Below the pieces are notes generated by a model, which worked only from the letters and a program-made list of their open reading frames with translations, searched no databases and was not told where the DNA came from. Shown here in pieces: positions 37,812-48,060 of a stretch of DNA of 64,000 nt. How positions within the stretch are numbered: the first letter of the stretch is position 1; the number at the start of each line of letters is the position of its first letter. The stretch spans positions 78,493,200 to 78,557,199 of the forward strand of contig NC_087062.1 in assembly GCF_963678635.1 (NCBI RefSeq), written 5' to 3'. The position numbers and the translations under genes were made by a program. Source of the DNA: Symsagittifera roscoffensis (lineage: Eukaryota > Xenacoelomorpha > Acoela > Convolutidae).

Positions 37812-38183
37812 ATGCTACAAAATATGGTCGCAGTTTTTAGCCCTGCGGAAAAATTCATCAAGAAGACAACTACAGTACCTTTTTCAAGCCCTGTAGAGAA
37901 AGATAAAGTATTTCGAAAAATTTTAAACCGAAGGAACGGGGAACCGTACTACCGGCCATTGGGCGAGAAAATTATTCAATACTTAAATGCTACCGTTAAG
38001 TTAGCGAGCGGAAAAAACCTCCGGAAATATTACATATCAATTCGTTACAACTCATTCAAACAACCAAAAAGTAGTCTTATAATTCACAATCGAAAATTAT
38101 CACAAAAACTAGAACAACCACAAGAACAACCACAAGATAAAAGCCTCAGAGCCGAAAACGAAGAAGACGAGACTCCAACCTGA
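37812..38183 (+). CDS. Chimeric retroelement ORF, unit IV
   Basis: Third intact copy of the 123-codon frame, differing by a few residues from units I and II. A local deletion brings the RNase H relic to within about 45 bases upstream. Confidence 0.4.
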   Translation: MLQNMVAVFSPAEKFIKKTTTVPFSSPVEKDKVFRKILNRRNGEPYYRPLGEKIIQYLNATVKLASGKNLRKYYISIRYNSFKQPKSSLIIHNRKLSQKLEQPQEQPQDKSLRAENEEDETPT

Positions 38184-40719
38184 AAGAGCTGAAAAAAAAA
38201 AGAGTTTTTACTCAGATTAAATAGCCGAAGGCAATTTTTCGTTTACAGTTTGACAGTTCGGAGTTTAGTGATTGGGAATAGGATTGAAGCCGATTTTCCT
38301 TGTAGGTACGCAGGCAGAGAAAGGCTCCTCAGTGATCACCATTTTACCAAGCAAACAAATGCTAGTCAACTAATTCCTGACCTCATTGACTTCAGCCCTC
38401 AAGTTGAACTCAACCTCCAAACCCTGATATAATTACTCAGTGACTCTCCCAGGGTCTTTATTTTAGTTATCCAATAAACGTTCCGACCTCCCAAGGGAGG
38501 AGGGAGATCCTTTTCACGGGTAGATAATTCATTCCAAGCATCTAAAAGTTCTATCTGTACTCTATTCCAATCCCGACCTTCTAGCTACCAGGGGAACGTA
38601 GTTTGTCTTTTATGGGTCAGTTTAAACCAAAAAGTCACCTCCGGGGAGCCAAATAAATTCTTCGTCCGTTCAATTTTTTAGGAGACCTAATTCTCATGCT
38701 GAGGTCCTATTAATATCGACTTACTCTGAGACTACTTTTTTAAGCCTAGTTCAGTTGCTATTAATAGATCATTTGCCAAGCTAAAATGAACCCAATGTTT
38801 TTCAATTCCACTTTGAAATAACTCTAATACTCCACTGTTGCAATGTAGAACCTATATGGCTATCATTTTCTGCTCTAGCTCCCATTATAGAAGTTTCCTT
38901 CTAGTTTTTAGCCATTTGACTCATTCTCATTTCCAGGGGTTGCGCTGGGGAATACGCCACTTTCTGTTTTTAATCTCGGGTTTTCCATGCAATTTTGGGG
39001 TCAAAACGCCCAAAGGTCAATTTAAGGTCACCCAGGGTCAATCGGGGTCAAAATCCTTTTTTGGGTTCAGAATTGCATGAGGGTCCTAACTACCAAGTTT
39101 CATACATATCCCACTAACATTTCACAAGTTATCACATTTCAAAGGTACATTTTCACTTTTTCCTGATAAAAGCTATTGACATCGAAAGGATTTGCTGCAG
39201 GGGTTTCACTCATAAGGGTATTTTCTCGCGGATTGTATCTTATATCGATTGCCGCAACAAAATCATTAAGCCTTGATCATTATTTTGGATAAAATGCCTA
39301 CTTCCGATCAAAGGGTTGTTTTTTCAAGTGCTAATAGCTTCCGATCCACCCGTATGAAAAGGTTCAAATTATACCATAGGATGTCTCTTGCCACTACCTA
39401 TCATCCTTACAGGTTTAAACTACTTGCGTTCATAGGCCGAGACATTACTTCCGGAACTTAGGGGTGGGTATGTTTACTTAGGGCATAAAACCGGAATTGG
39501 GCGTCCCTGGGCTCTGGGGTTCCAAACTTAAGCTTCTCTCAATTGGGCCTACAGCATAATTAAACCTGAGCCCAATATCGCGGCTAGTTCCCAAGTTCTG
39601 ATTGGGCCATTTACACTTCCGTGAACCGTTATCACTTGCTCCTCAAGGGTCTGCAGGGTCCCGTTTTTTGTATGCCCGGGTCAAAGGATCTCTAGTATCG
39701 TTCTTCTGAATTCCATTAGATTAGCTTCGCTAGTTCCGATTTGGGGGAGGGTTCACCGATTATATAATTTGTTTTTCCTGGCATAGGAGGGACGATATAT
39801 ACGAAGATTGATCTATTTTGAGCTCGACCCCTTTGTTTGCTGCACTACTTAACTTAATGACTAATCAATCCTACGCTAAGGTTACTATAGCATGGAATAC
39901 AGTAGTATCAACAATTCTACAGAGATAGATTTTTTGAGCCCGTTCAGTTGAATTCTGAAACCTCCTTTTTCTATCTCCCAAAAATGGTTTGCTTAGACGG
40001 GGTTTTACTGTTGATTGAGAAAATTTTACATTAACTGAGCCGGTATGGAATCCGCACATTAATAAATTGATCACTCAAAAAAATAGGTGCCACAAACTTT
40101 TTTATCTGAGTCCAGCCTCTTACAATAACCCTAGAGTAGGAGATTAAAAATTGTCCGATATAGGTTTGTCCTAAATATTAATTGTTTTTCGCAATGTAAA
40201 AAACATACCCATGAGTTATGCGACTGAAAACGCATTAAGAGACCAATTGGTTTCCTTGATCACAAAATGCATGAAAATTGAGGTACTAAAATTTTGACGC
40301 ACATCGGGTAATTTTATATAAACATGAAGAAACAATATCCGAAAATTGGCCAAATTGACGCACCCCCGTTAGGCAAAAAAATTGAAACTTTTTTTATTTC
40401 CCTTAGAGTTCACCACAACATTTCGCTTAGATGACATACAACTGAAATAAAAATATCCTCGGGACAACCCACCTTAACGACAACGTACCTCAAAGTGGGA
40501 TTAAGGTCGCCCAAAAAGCTTCATCCTACTTCAAGAACACCACTGAAAGTAAGTCGGTTTGAAATTCAATTGGACTATTCAGAAACGAAACGAATAAAAT
40601 TTTCAAAACACTTTATATACTTTTCAACGGAATTGGAGAACACAAAGTCAATTAAAGGTTGCACTTTTTCATGACCCTTTAAAATCAATTCAATTAAAAG
40701 GAAGAAAGGTGATTTTCCT

Positions 40720-41120
40720 CACGAAGCTAAATATTCAACAAACGAGCTTAAATTCTAGGCCTTCTCTGGGCCGTAGAGTACTACAAACACTACTTATACG
40801 GGTCAAAATTTGAAATCATAACAGATCACACAACATTACTAACTGCTTGGTTCTGTAAACATGGAAACAAAACAAATCACTGCAGCGTAATAAGATGGTT
40901 TGACAGACGTTTAACCTTTGAATTTTTGAAAAATCACTTAGCTGGCAATGCTGTGGGTTTTACCGAGCTCTCTTCAAAAACTCCGATTGAAAAACTGCTC
41001 CCACCCTTAAGCTACGACTATAGCTACGCATATATTTTAAATTTAGTCAGTTCCAGATTGCAATTTTTGGGTTTCAATCACTGCCGTTCTAAATTTTGTA
41101 TGCCAAGATGTTTTCTCTAA
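40720..41120 (+). pseudogene. Ty3/gypsy RT end and RNase H fragment, unit V
   Basis: Same relic as unit II; the part from 40926 is an open frame of 64 codons (KNHLAGNAVGFTELSS and on) without an ATG. The catalytic core Asp (TDHT) lies at about 40824-40835. Confidence 0.8.
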
Positions 41121-41482
41121 AATTTCTCAAAACCTAACTTTTAAGAATTACAATCACGAAATATACATTTTTATAATTTTAAATGTCAATTCAAAATTAT
41201 TAAAAACTCTTATGGATTCCAATATTACAAATAACGTAAAAGTATTCATGGGATTTCTAGTTACTCCCCCTCATGCGGTTTTAAAATAAAGTTTGCTATA
41301 GAAACTACAATGTCAACCGATCAATCTTCGCTAGCAAAAAAATACAACAAAAAATAATCGCTTTACTCACTTCACAAAAAAATGATCGCGTCTTTAACAA
41401 TAAAATGATCGCATTTCTGATTGAAAAAAAAACAATGTTTTAAAACCCTCGGTCAAAGATTTAGAAGAGAAAAGGGAGGTAC

Positions 41483-41700
41483 ATGCTACAAAATATGGTC
41501 GCAGTTTTTAGCAGTTTTATAAAGACCTTCAAGCTACAAACGGTTGTTATACATGGACAACGAGTCAAACGCTACGTAAGCAGAACACCAGCCATGAAAT
41601 TACTTCATGAAACTCATCCAGGTCAATTTGGGAGGAAATTCTTTCGGAATACGTTTGTTGGCCACATATAAGCAGGATGATCTGCTTCCATGGGAAGATC
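41483..41700 (+). pseudogene. Gypsy integrase zinc-finger relic
   Basis: An ATG frame of 62 codons reads into RTPAMKLLHETHPGQFG, the HHCC zinc-finger start of retroelement integrases, with both histidines of H-x3-H (LLHETHPG). The frame breaks at about 41625-41640, and the WP-I and CxxC parts can be glimpsed in another frame up to 41700. It occurs only in unit V. Units I, II and IV have lost it by the deletion that made their chimeric ORF, whose first residues are identical. Confidence 0.65.
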
Positions 41701-42081
41701 TGTTCAGATTCTATTAAATCACGTAGAAAATTTTGAGCCCATGATATCTGAAAATTATTACTATCATCTCCGCGAATGAATTTTTCTAAATGAAGAAGTC
41801 GACTTAGAATTTGCACATCCATCGAATTCAAGGTGGGGCCCTTGTAAACATACCTTTTTTTTGTATAGATAGACACTCAAACTTCCGTCGGCGAAAATCA
41901 TTTTAAGTACTTCTGCCCAAGCAGTTGATAAATTCTGACTGATTATAATTACTCAAATGGAATTCCAAATTCAATGCGGGTTGATATTGCTTCATAAATT
42001 ACTTTTGTACAGTAGCTGACCATCGTTCCAATGGAATACTAAGAAAAACTTGTACATAATTTCAAATAAAAACTACAAACG

Positions 42082-42261
42082 ATGTCAACAGAAACACCTG
42101 AATTTTCGCTAATCGATTCGGTTTCTAAAACTATCTGTTTGCGGAGCATTGAAGTTACGGAGCACCAAACAATCGAAAATAAATTGTACACCGTTCAGAA
42201 ATTACTTCAACAGAAAACCAAACACTTTCTGGAAAAACTAAATCAATACTGTCAAAGGTAG
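42082..42261 (+). CDS. Small hypothetical ORF of 59 aa, unit V
   Basis: Second copy of the MSTETPEF frame at 33482-33661, with substitutions (for example Glu-Val for Glu-Phe in the middle) but no frame break. No domain was recognised. Confidence 0.28.
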   Translation: MSTETPEFSLIDSVSKTICLRSIEVTEHQTIENKLYTVQKLLQQKTKHFLEKLNQYCQR

Positions 42262-42316
42262 AGCACAAAACTGGGCTGTAGAAGGCACTGTGGAGGTTTG
42301 ATACTTAGATACTCTT

Positions 42317-42613
42317 TTGGAGAACGAAAATAGAAAACTGGACAAAAAAGGGTACCATTCCGAGCCAAGTTCATTTTATCCCCAGAAAATACCTGCGGAA
42401 AAATTCATCAAGAAGACAACTACAGTACCTTTTTCAAGCCCTGTAGAGAAAGTTAAAATATTTCCAAAAATTTTAAACCGAAGGAACGGGGAACCGTACT
42501 ACCGGCCATTGGGCGAGAAAATTATTCAATACTTAAATGGTACCGAGCGGAAAAAACCTCCGGAAATAATACATAGCAATTCGTTACAACTCATTCAAAC
42601 AACCAAAAAGTAG
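42317..42613 (+). pseudogene. Retroelement basic-segment ORF, unit V version
   Basis: Counterpart of 33717-33980, starting at a TTG. A small deletion after ILNRRNGEPYYRPLGEK (TACCGAGCGG instead of TACCGTTAAG) shifts the frame into a different, shorter tail. Non-functional. Confidence 0.4.
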
Positions 42614-42942
42614 CCATTAATTCACAATCGAAAATTATCACAAAAACTAGAACAACCACAAGAACAACCACAAGATAAAAGCCTCAGAGCCGAAAACGAA
42701 GAAGACGAGACTCCAACCTGAAAGAGCTGAAAAAAAAGAGTTTCTCCCCGAAGGCAATTTTTGTTACAGTTTGACAGTTCGGAGTTTAGTGATTGGGAAT
42801 CAGATTGAAGCCGGCTTTCCTTGTAGGTACGCAGGCAGAGAAAGGCGCCTAAGTGATCATTACAACTCAAACGCACAACATAACCCAACACCCACTCCAA
42901 CGGATAACCAAATTAAATTGAAATAAGTAGCTTAGATTTAGA

Positions 42943-43451
42943 TTGGAGCACATAGAGACACCAGCAGAATGCTCGATAAATTTCAATCCGGCACGCGCCC
43001 CAAACCGTAATGGACTGAGATCTCAAGAACAGATTGAACCTCCTTTTTTATTCGATTTTTACGTCACTCTACCATCTACCAACAACTACCTGAACAACTA
43101 CCATCAGTGGAAACAAGCTTTAAACATCCTACCGTCTATAAAATAGAAGATGATGCCTCCACGATAGACATCCCGGTGTATGAAGTCTCCGATTCCCCAG
43201 CACGTAAAATCTGAAACTTGACTAGAGCCAGACGAAATGTTGGACCACCGAAATTTTGTGGTGAAAAATTATTTGTCGATGTTGTAGGTGAACAACCATC
43301 GAGGAGCGCAGAGAACCCTTTTACACTCACCGAAAACACAATTATTGACATCATATCGGAAAATGAAAAGGATTGGAGAAATGTTTTAGTCCCGCAATCA
43401 GTTAGCCGGACCAGCCTTCTCCCACATGCTCGGGCGTTTCGACGGAGGTGA
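42943..43451 (+). pseudogene. Probable gypsy pol C-terminal tail, unit V
   Basis: Counterpart of 34354-34845. A 20-base class insertion with a CTACCA repeat near 43070-43090 puts the two parts in different frames. The TGA present in unit III is also present here (43212-43214). The TRARRNVGPPKFCG segment is kept. Confidence 0.42.
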
Positions 43452-44306
43452 TTCCTGAGTCAAGGACTTATACCGTGGAAGAGGAAGAGGAGTCGCTGAC
43501 CCCTTTGCCGCCTTCAGTGTCGGTAGACAGTGAGGGTTCTGACATCAATTCGAATCTGATAAGACAATGCGACCAGTATTTAAAAGATTTCATATAAAAT
43601 CCCAAAAGTAAAACTTCATTCGCTTTAAATCCTCATACAGATCGATAAATTTTGTAAGTGCTGGTCATTGACTAGCTTATAATTAGTGGTGTTGATCTCA
43701 GAAGCCTAAAAAAAACAATATTATTCACTAACAGAAAGAATTTTTTTTCTTACTCGTAAAATCCTCTTAGTAAATCAGTCGGTTTTATGTTCAACCCTCA
43801 TTTCGCATCACGTATCACACCTGTTATTTGGCACACAGACCCGTTTTACCATTAATCTTTATTGCTAAGAACCCCATTTAAGTAACTTTTGAGCCAATTC
43901 CGCTGGATAAATTTGCAATTTTGAAATCCAGCCCTAGTTAAACTCCACAATTATGATTTCGCAGTTTTTTTGTAAAACGTTTCTGATACGACTAATGTTT
44001 CTAGTTGTGATTTATTTGTTCGTTTTCGCTCTCGGCCAGAGGCAGAAAAGGATCATTCGCATGTAATAATGTTGTATTTTATTTTTTTCCCAAGTTAGGG
44101 TAAGTGTTGTGGTGGTCTTATTCTTTATTAATCTCTAAACTTAACAATTGGTCTATGACCTTGACTACTGCCAGCAACCTCGAAGGAGTGAGGAAGTTCA
44201 GTGTTATTGCATAGTAGTTAGAACTAACACACTTTTTAATTGAGCTCTATTCTTTAATTCTTTTATTGCGTCTTTCAAGATAAAAAAGGTAATCGCTGAT
44301 TTTAGT

Positions 44307-44582
44307 GTGCTTTCGGAAACAATGCTTTCGGAAAAAATTGAAATGCACTTTCGAGAAAAACAGTGCAAATTTATGAACACAGATGCGAAGCTGAGCTTAG
44401 CACCACTTCCGATACAAAAAAAAAATGAGCAAAAAACTCGAAAATGTCAAAAAACTAGGTCAATCAAAAAAGTTGATTTGAACCAGAAGCATGTCAATGC
44501 AATAAAATATTTAAATCAGAATGGAAAAATAATGTTCCAAGCGGTAACGAAGCCAAAAAAACTTTGTCAGAAACCTTATTAG
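44307..44582 (+). CDS. Unrecognised ORF in the 4-kb block, copy 1
   Basis: An open frame of 91 codons (GTG at 44307, first ATG at about 44322): LSETMLSEK, then MNTDAKLSLAPLPIQKK and a Lys-rich tail. The same frame begins with an ATG in copy 2 (51033-51221) but diverges after PLPIQKK because of a length change in an A run. It is basic and low in complexity. I recognise no domain, and it may be non-coding. Confidence 0.25.
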   Translation: MLSETMLSEKIEMHFREKQCKFMNTDAKLSLAPLPIQKKNEQKTRKCQKTRSIKKVDLNQKHVNAIKYLNQNGKIMFQAVTKPKKLCQKPY

Positions 44583-45040
44583 AAGAAAAAAACAAGATTT
44601 AAAACCTGTGAAAAATTAATGAGTCCACTTCACCATCAAAACACACAAACACTCAACAATTTCTATTGCTATTCAAATGAAACTAAAAGAGGCCGCTAAC
44701 CCGACATATTATAGGTCGAAACCTATTAAGCTTAAAATAAGGAAATCATGAAATGAGTTCTCATGAAAAACTTGAACTACTATTTCTATGAAGATTTTTA
44801 GTGTTTTGTGCGATCCAGAGGTGAGCCTAAAAATGATGTTCCGCTGAAAAGGCTTGCAATTAGTTCACTAAGCCGATATAAAATAGGCCGAAATTTTTTG
44901 GGCATAAAAAGATTTGGTAAGAAATAAGCAAAAAAACACCAAAAAAAGAAGACCTTATGTGAAGGTTGGTACAAAACAAAGAGCAGAGGTAAATCAGTAT
45001 ACTAAAAATAACTATCATTTAAAAGAAGCAATTTTACGAT

Positions 45041-45277
45041 ATGGCAACTAATCAGAGAAAACATAAGCAGACAATAATAAACAAAAATAGGCAATTTTTT
45101 TTGGAAAGGTTTACTTCCCGTTCGAAACAAAACAGGTCCTGTCAGATTCATACCGAAGACATTTGCCGTATTTGGGCATTCGTTGCCTCCAAAGCAGGTA
45201 TACCTGAGATGAAAAGAAGTTTGACTCAACATGAACTGAACTTAAAATTACCTATTTTAATTTTGACCGTACTGTGA
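45041..45277 (+). CDS. Unrecognised ORF, 78 aa, copy 1
   Basis: An ATG frame starting MATNQRKHKQ, with a central CQIHTEDICRIWAFVASKAGIP stretch with mixed composition that looks more protein-like than the flanking frames. In copy 2 the matching sequence (51780-52016) is broken by a longer T run. No domain was recognised. It may be a relic of an element gene. Confidence 0.28.
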   Translation: MATNQRKHKQTIINKNRQFFLERFTSRSKQNRSCQIHTEDICRIWAFVASKAGIPEMKRSLTQHELNLKLPILILTVL

Positions 45278-46239
45278 AAAAAGTTATTCATGGGAAAAAA
45301 GCCTAGTACCCGATTGCAATACCCTTGCTTATCGCGAGGGTAAGAATGATTTCGTATAAAATATGAAATTCAAACGAGCAAGTAGAGAAGATTGCATAAT
45401 AAAAGCTAAATGCAAAAACTAATATACACTTTACGATGCCCAAAATAGTTTTCGTCATTAGTTTTCTAAGTTACTTTCAAGGTAAGAGAGATCAATTTGC
45501 TTAGCCTGTATAGTTAATTTTTGAAACTCCCCTTTTTTAACCCCGATTTAGTTTGTGTAGACGGGATTTTACTGTTGATTTAATGTATATTACTTAAATT
45601 CATCTGGCAGCGACTCCGTACAAGTTCTACGTTTGACAATAATGCTACTGTCGGAGTTTAAAATTATTTTGTCCTATATATGATAATTGCTTTTCCACGC
45701 GGTCAAAAACAAAAACATGAATTGTGCGACTGATAACGCATTAGCTGAACAATTAGTTTCTTTGAACACAATATGCATAAACTTTGAGTGCCTAATTATT
45801 TGGCGTCCTCGCGTGAAATTGAACTAATTTAATGCAAAATATCCAAATTTGGCCTAATTGACACACCCCTCATAAGGCATAAGAATTAATTGGAGATGGA
45901 GCACTTTAATTTTTTTAGAGCTCACAACAGCAATTTTCTAGATGGCATAAGACTGACGTAAGAAACAGTAAATTTGTTTTTTTTTCTTTGGATAAAAAAC
46001 ACACATAGATGAATTTTTTCAGTTTCTTCAGAACTGGGGACAAAAGCGTGTTTTGATAAAATTTGGAAAGCATTGTATTTGATGAACAAAATATTAACAT
46101 TCAGCAAAAGCAAAACTGCCCTGAGAAATTTTCATCAAATTATCGGTTGCTCTTCAAGTAGTAGCAGATGATTATCTCAAGCTAAGTTTCATTACACAAA
46201 CCAGGAATAATTTTAGTTTGTATTTGATTTTTATTCTGA

Positions 46240-47160
46240 TTTTTGTAAAGAAAGTAGCGCAATATTTGTGCTCGTGAGGTTTTCTTCTTTAAGCAAGTTT
46301 CGATTTTTTAACTAGCCATTTTTGATGATGTTTTTCGCGATATCAACACGTGAGCGCAGATTTAATCCGCCTTAGAAACTGTTCCAAATGGGTTGAAGGA
46401 AGCTTTCTTGCCATAATTTATTTGTTACTAAGAGCAAAATTCATCACTTTCTACTTTATATGGCGTGAAGGGATTATTTTCACAAAAAACTTCAAATTGA
46501 AAAAAAATCGTTTTTCTTATTGTTCTGACTTTCGATACGAAAGTAACAGAATATTTGTGCTCGGGGTGGGTTTTTTTTTCAGACAAACTTCGACTTTTTA
46601 ACTAGCCATTTTTGACGGAATTTTTTTGATATCTTTCGAAAGGTTTTGTTGTCCTGAGCTCAAATTTGAAAAGATATTTCACCTGTGATTATTTTTCGTA
46701 AAATTATGGGGCTTTAAAGATTGCCATTTTGGCCAATTTTGGACAATTAACGCGCGATATATTTCGCGCTATTAGCGCGTATGCGGAGAGTTAATCCGTC
46801 TTAGAAATCGTTCCAAATTAGTTGAAAGAAGCTCATTCGCTTTAATTGATTTGCTACAAGGAGCGAAATCTATTCTTTTGTGTTTTAAATGGCGTGTGGG
46901 GGGATGATTTTCATAAAAATATCAAATTTTAGAAAAAAAATTTTTCATTTTGTTTTTGTTACATTTAATTTTTAAATGTTATTATTGCTCCATAAACCTT
47001 AAAAGGCAGTCGGACCATTCAGGGCTTTGCGCTGATACGAGCAGTCTTGTTACATTTAATTATTTCATGTTATTACTGCTCAATAGACCTTAAAAGGCAG
47101 TCGGGACATTCCGCGGGCAGTCGAGACGGTTTTGCCTTGATACGAGCAGTTTGGTTATAT
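46240..47160 (+). repeat. Inverted copies of the 20-22-kb repeat family
   Basis: Reading the plus strand: AAATATTTGTGCTCG, ACTAGCCATTTTTGA, the TTTCGCGCTATTAGCGCG block, GGCGTGTGGGGGGAT and GGCAGTCGGACCATTCAGGG with GATACGAGCAGT. These are the reverse complements of the modules at 20290-22715. Two partial units are present. Confidence 0.72.
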
Positions 47161-47746
47161 GTTTTTGTTTTTTTAGGTAAATTTTTTAGTTGCTGGTTTT
47201 AATGCGCTTTACGAAAAGATTAAGGAAACAATTAAGTGTAAGTTTTGAAACAAAAACATATCACGCAATTGAAACAAAAAAAGAATGTAGTTGTATCCGC
47301 TCTACACTAAGGTTGAAAATGAATAATAAATAGATGAAATCAAACTTTCTCAAAACTGAGACAACCATCTTTATTGAATGAGTTTTTCCGAATCTGAATT
47401 AAACTAAATCCACATTGGAAACATTAAAAACATTAGTTACACTTGTTTTTTTTTCAAAATATTTTAAAAGAATGTTGAATCAGACTTCCGGTTACCATCC
47501 TTTTAAACACTTTGAATGATCTTTTATATTTTTTGTTCCCCCTGAAATTTTTGGAAGAACGGTGGTCATCAAAATTCAAACGCAATTCATCGCACCAAAA
47601 ACATACAGGCAGTCAGTCTTTTATGAAGTTTTTCTCAAAACACAGCAAGTTAAAGCAGTGCCTTTGCGTGTAAAAATTCAAATGAATAGTCTAAAGAGGC
47701 TAAAATATATTTTTCCCTGAAATAGTCAGAGTAACTACGTTTTTTT

Positions 47747-48046
47747 TTGTTTTGCTCCCGTAGTACCGTTCAGGTAATTTTGTGCGATATTCTTTTGTAC
47801 TATTCATTTGCGCTGTCGTATTTGTGTTTTCACAAAGTTGAAAAACCAGAGGCTGTTCAGCTTAAATTTTTCCCGATAAAACAATCGCTGAGCGACGAGA
47901 GAATCTACCGATTTTGTGCTTCATTAAGTTTCTTGGATAACCCCAATTTAACTTTAAACTTTGTTTTTTTGAATGAGATAAACTTTGAGTTTCTCAGGAT
48001 TTTAGCTTGTTACTTTATTGATGCATCAAATAGTTCAAAAACTTAG
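47747..48046 (+). CDS. Unrecognised ORF in the 4-kb block, copy 1
   Basis: A 99-codon open frame, hydrophobic in its first third (ILLYYSFALSYLC), reading through the EKPEAVQLKFFP segment. Copy 2 (54325-54555) keeps the first 40 or so residues and then diverges by indels. No domain was recognised, and it is probably not a gene. Confidence 0.2.
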   Translation: MFCSRSTVQVILCDILLYYSFALSYLCFHKVEKPEAVQLKFFPIKQSLSDERIYRFCASLSFLDNPNLTLNFVFLNEINFEFLRILACYFIDASNSSKT

Positions 48047-48060
48047 TTAATCATATAAGC

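Larger units (their letters stand above)
35916..38335 (+). mobile_element. Degenerate Ty3/gypsy array, unit IV (5' truncated)
   Basis: Starts in the middle of the unit (equivalent to about 28770 in unit II), carries the RNase H relic (37370-37768), loses about 0.3 kb at 37790 relative to unit II, and carries an intact chimeric ORF (37812-38183) before the next array junction. Confidence 0.8.
38336..42854 (+). mobile_element. Degenerate Ty3/gypsy array, unit V (most complete)
   Basis: The longest unit, containing everything seen in the others: left non-coding part with the half-site cluster, RNase H relic (40720-41120), ATGATCGC-type spacer, integrase zinc-finger relic (41483-41700), the 59-aa ORF and the basic-segment frame. 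It extends into the pol tail like unit III. It is the best template for the ancestral order, although the integrase DDE core is not recognisable here either. Confidence 0.82.
43945..48060. repeat. 4-kb duplicated block, copy 1
   Basis: Matches 50575-54609 in the same orientation and order. Landmarks: TTTTGTAAAACGTTTCTGAT (43972/50599), the CTTTCGGAAACAATGC block (44310/51050), ATGGCAACTAATCAGAG (45041/51780), the TAGACGGGATTTTACTGTTG block (45555/52300), the repeat-superfamily modules and the CAGAGGCTGTTCAGC block (47848/54391). A truncated third copy (35345-35915) follows unit III. The TAGACGGGATTTTACTG stretch is also a distant relative of the array units (26676), so the block and the array share ancestry. 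Confidence 0.8.
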
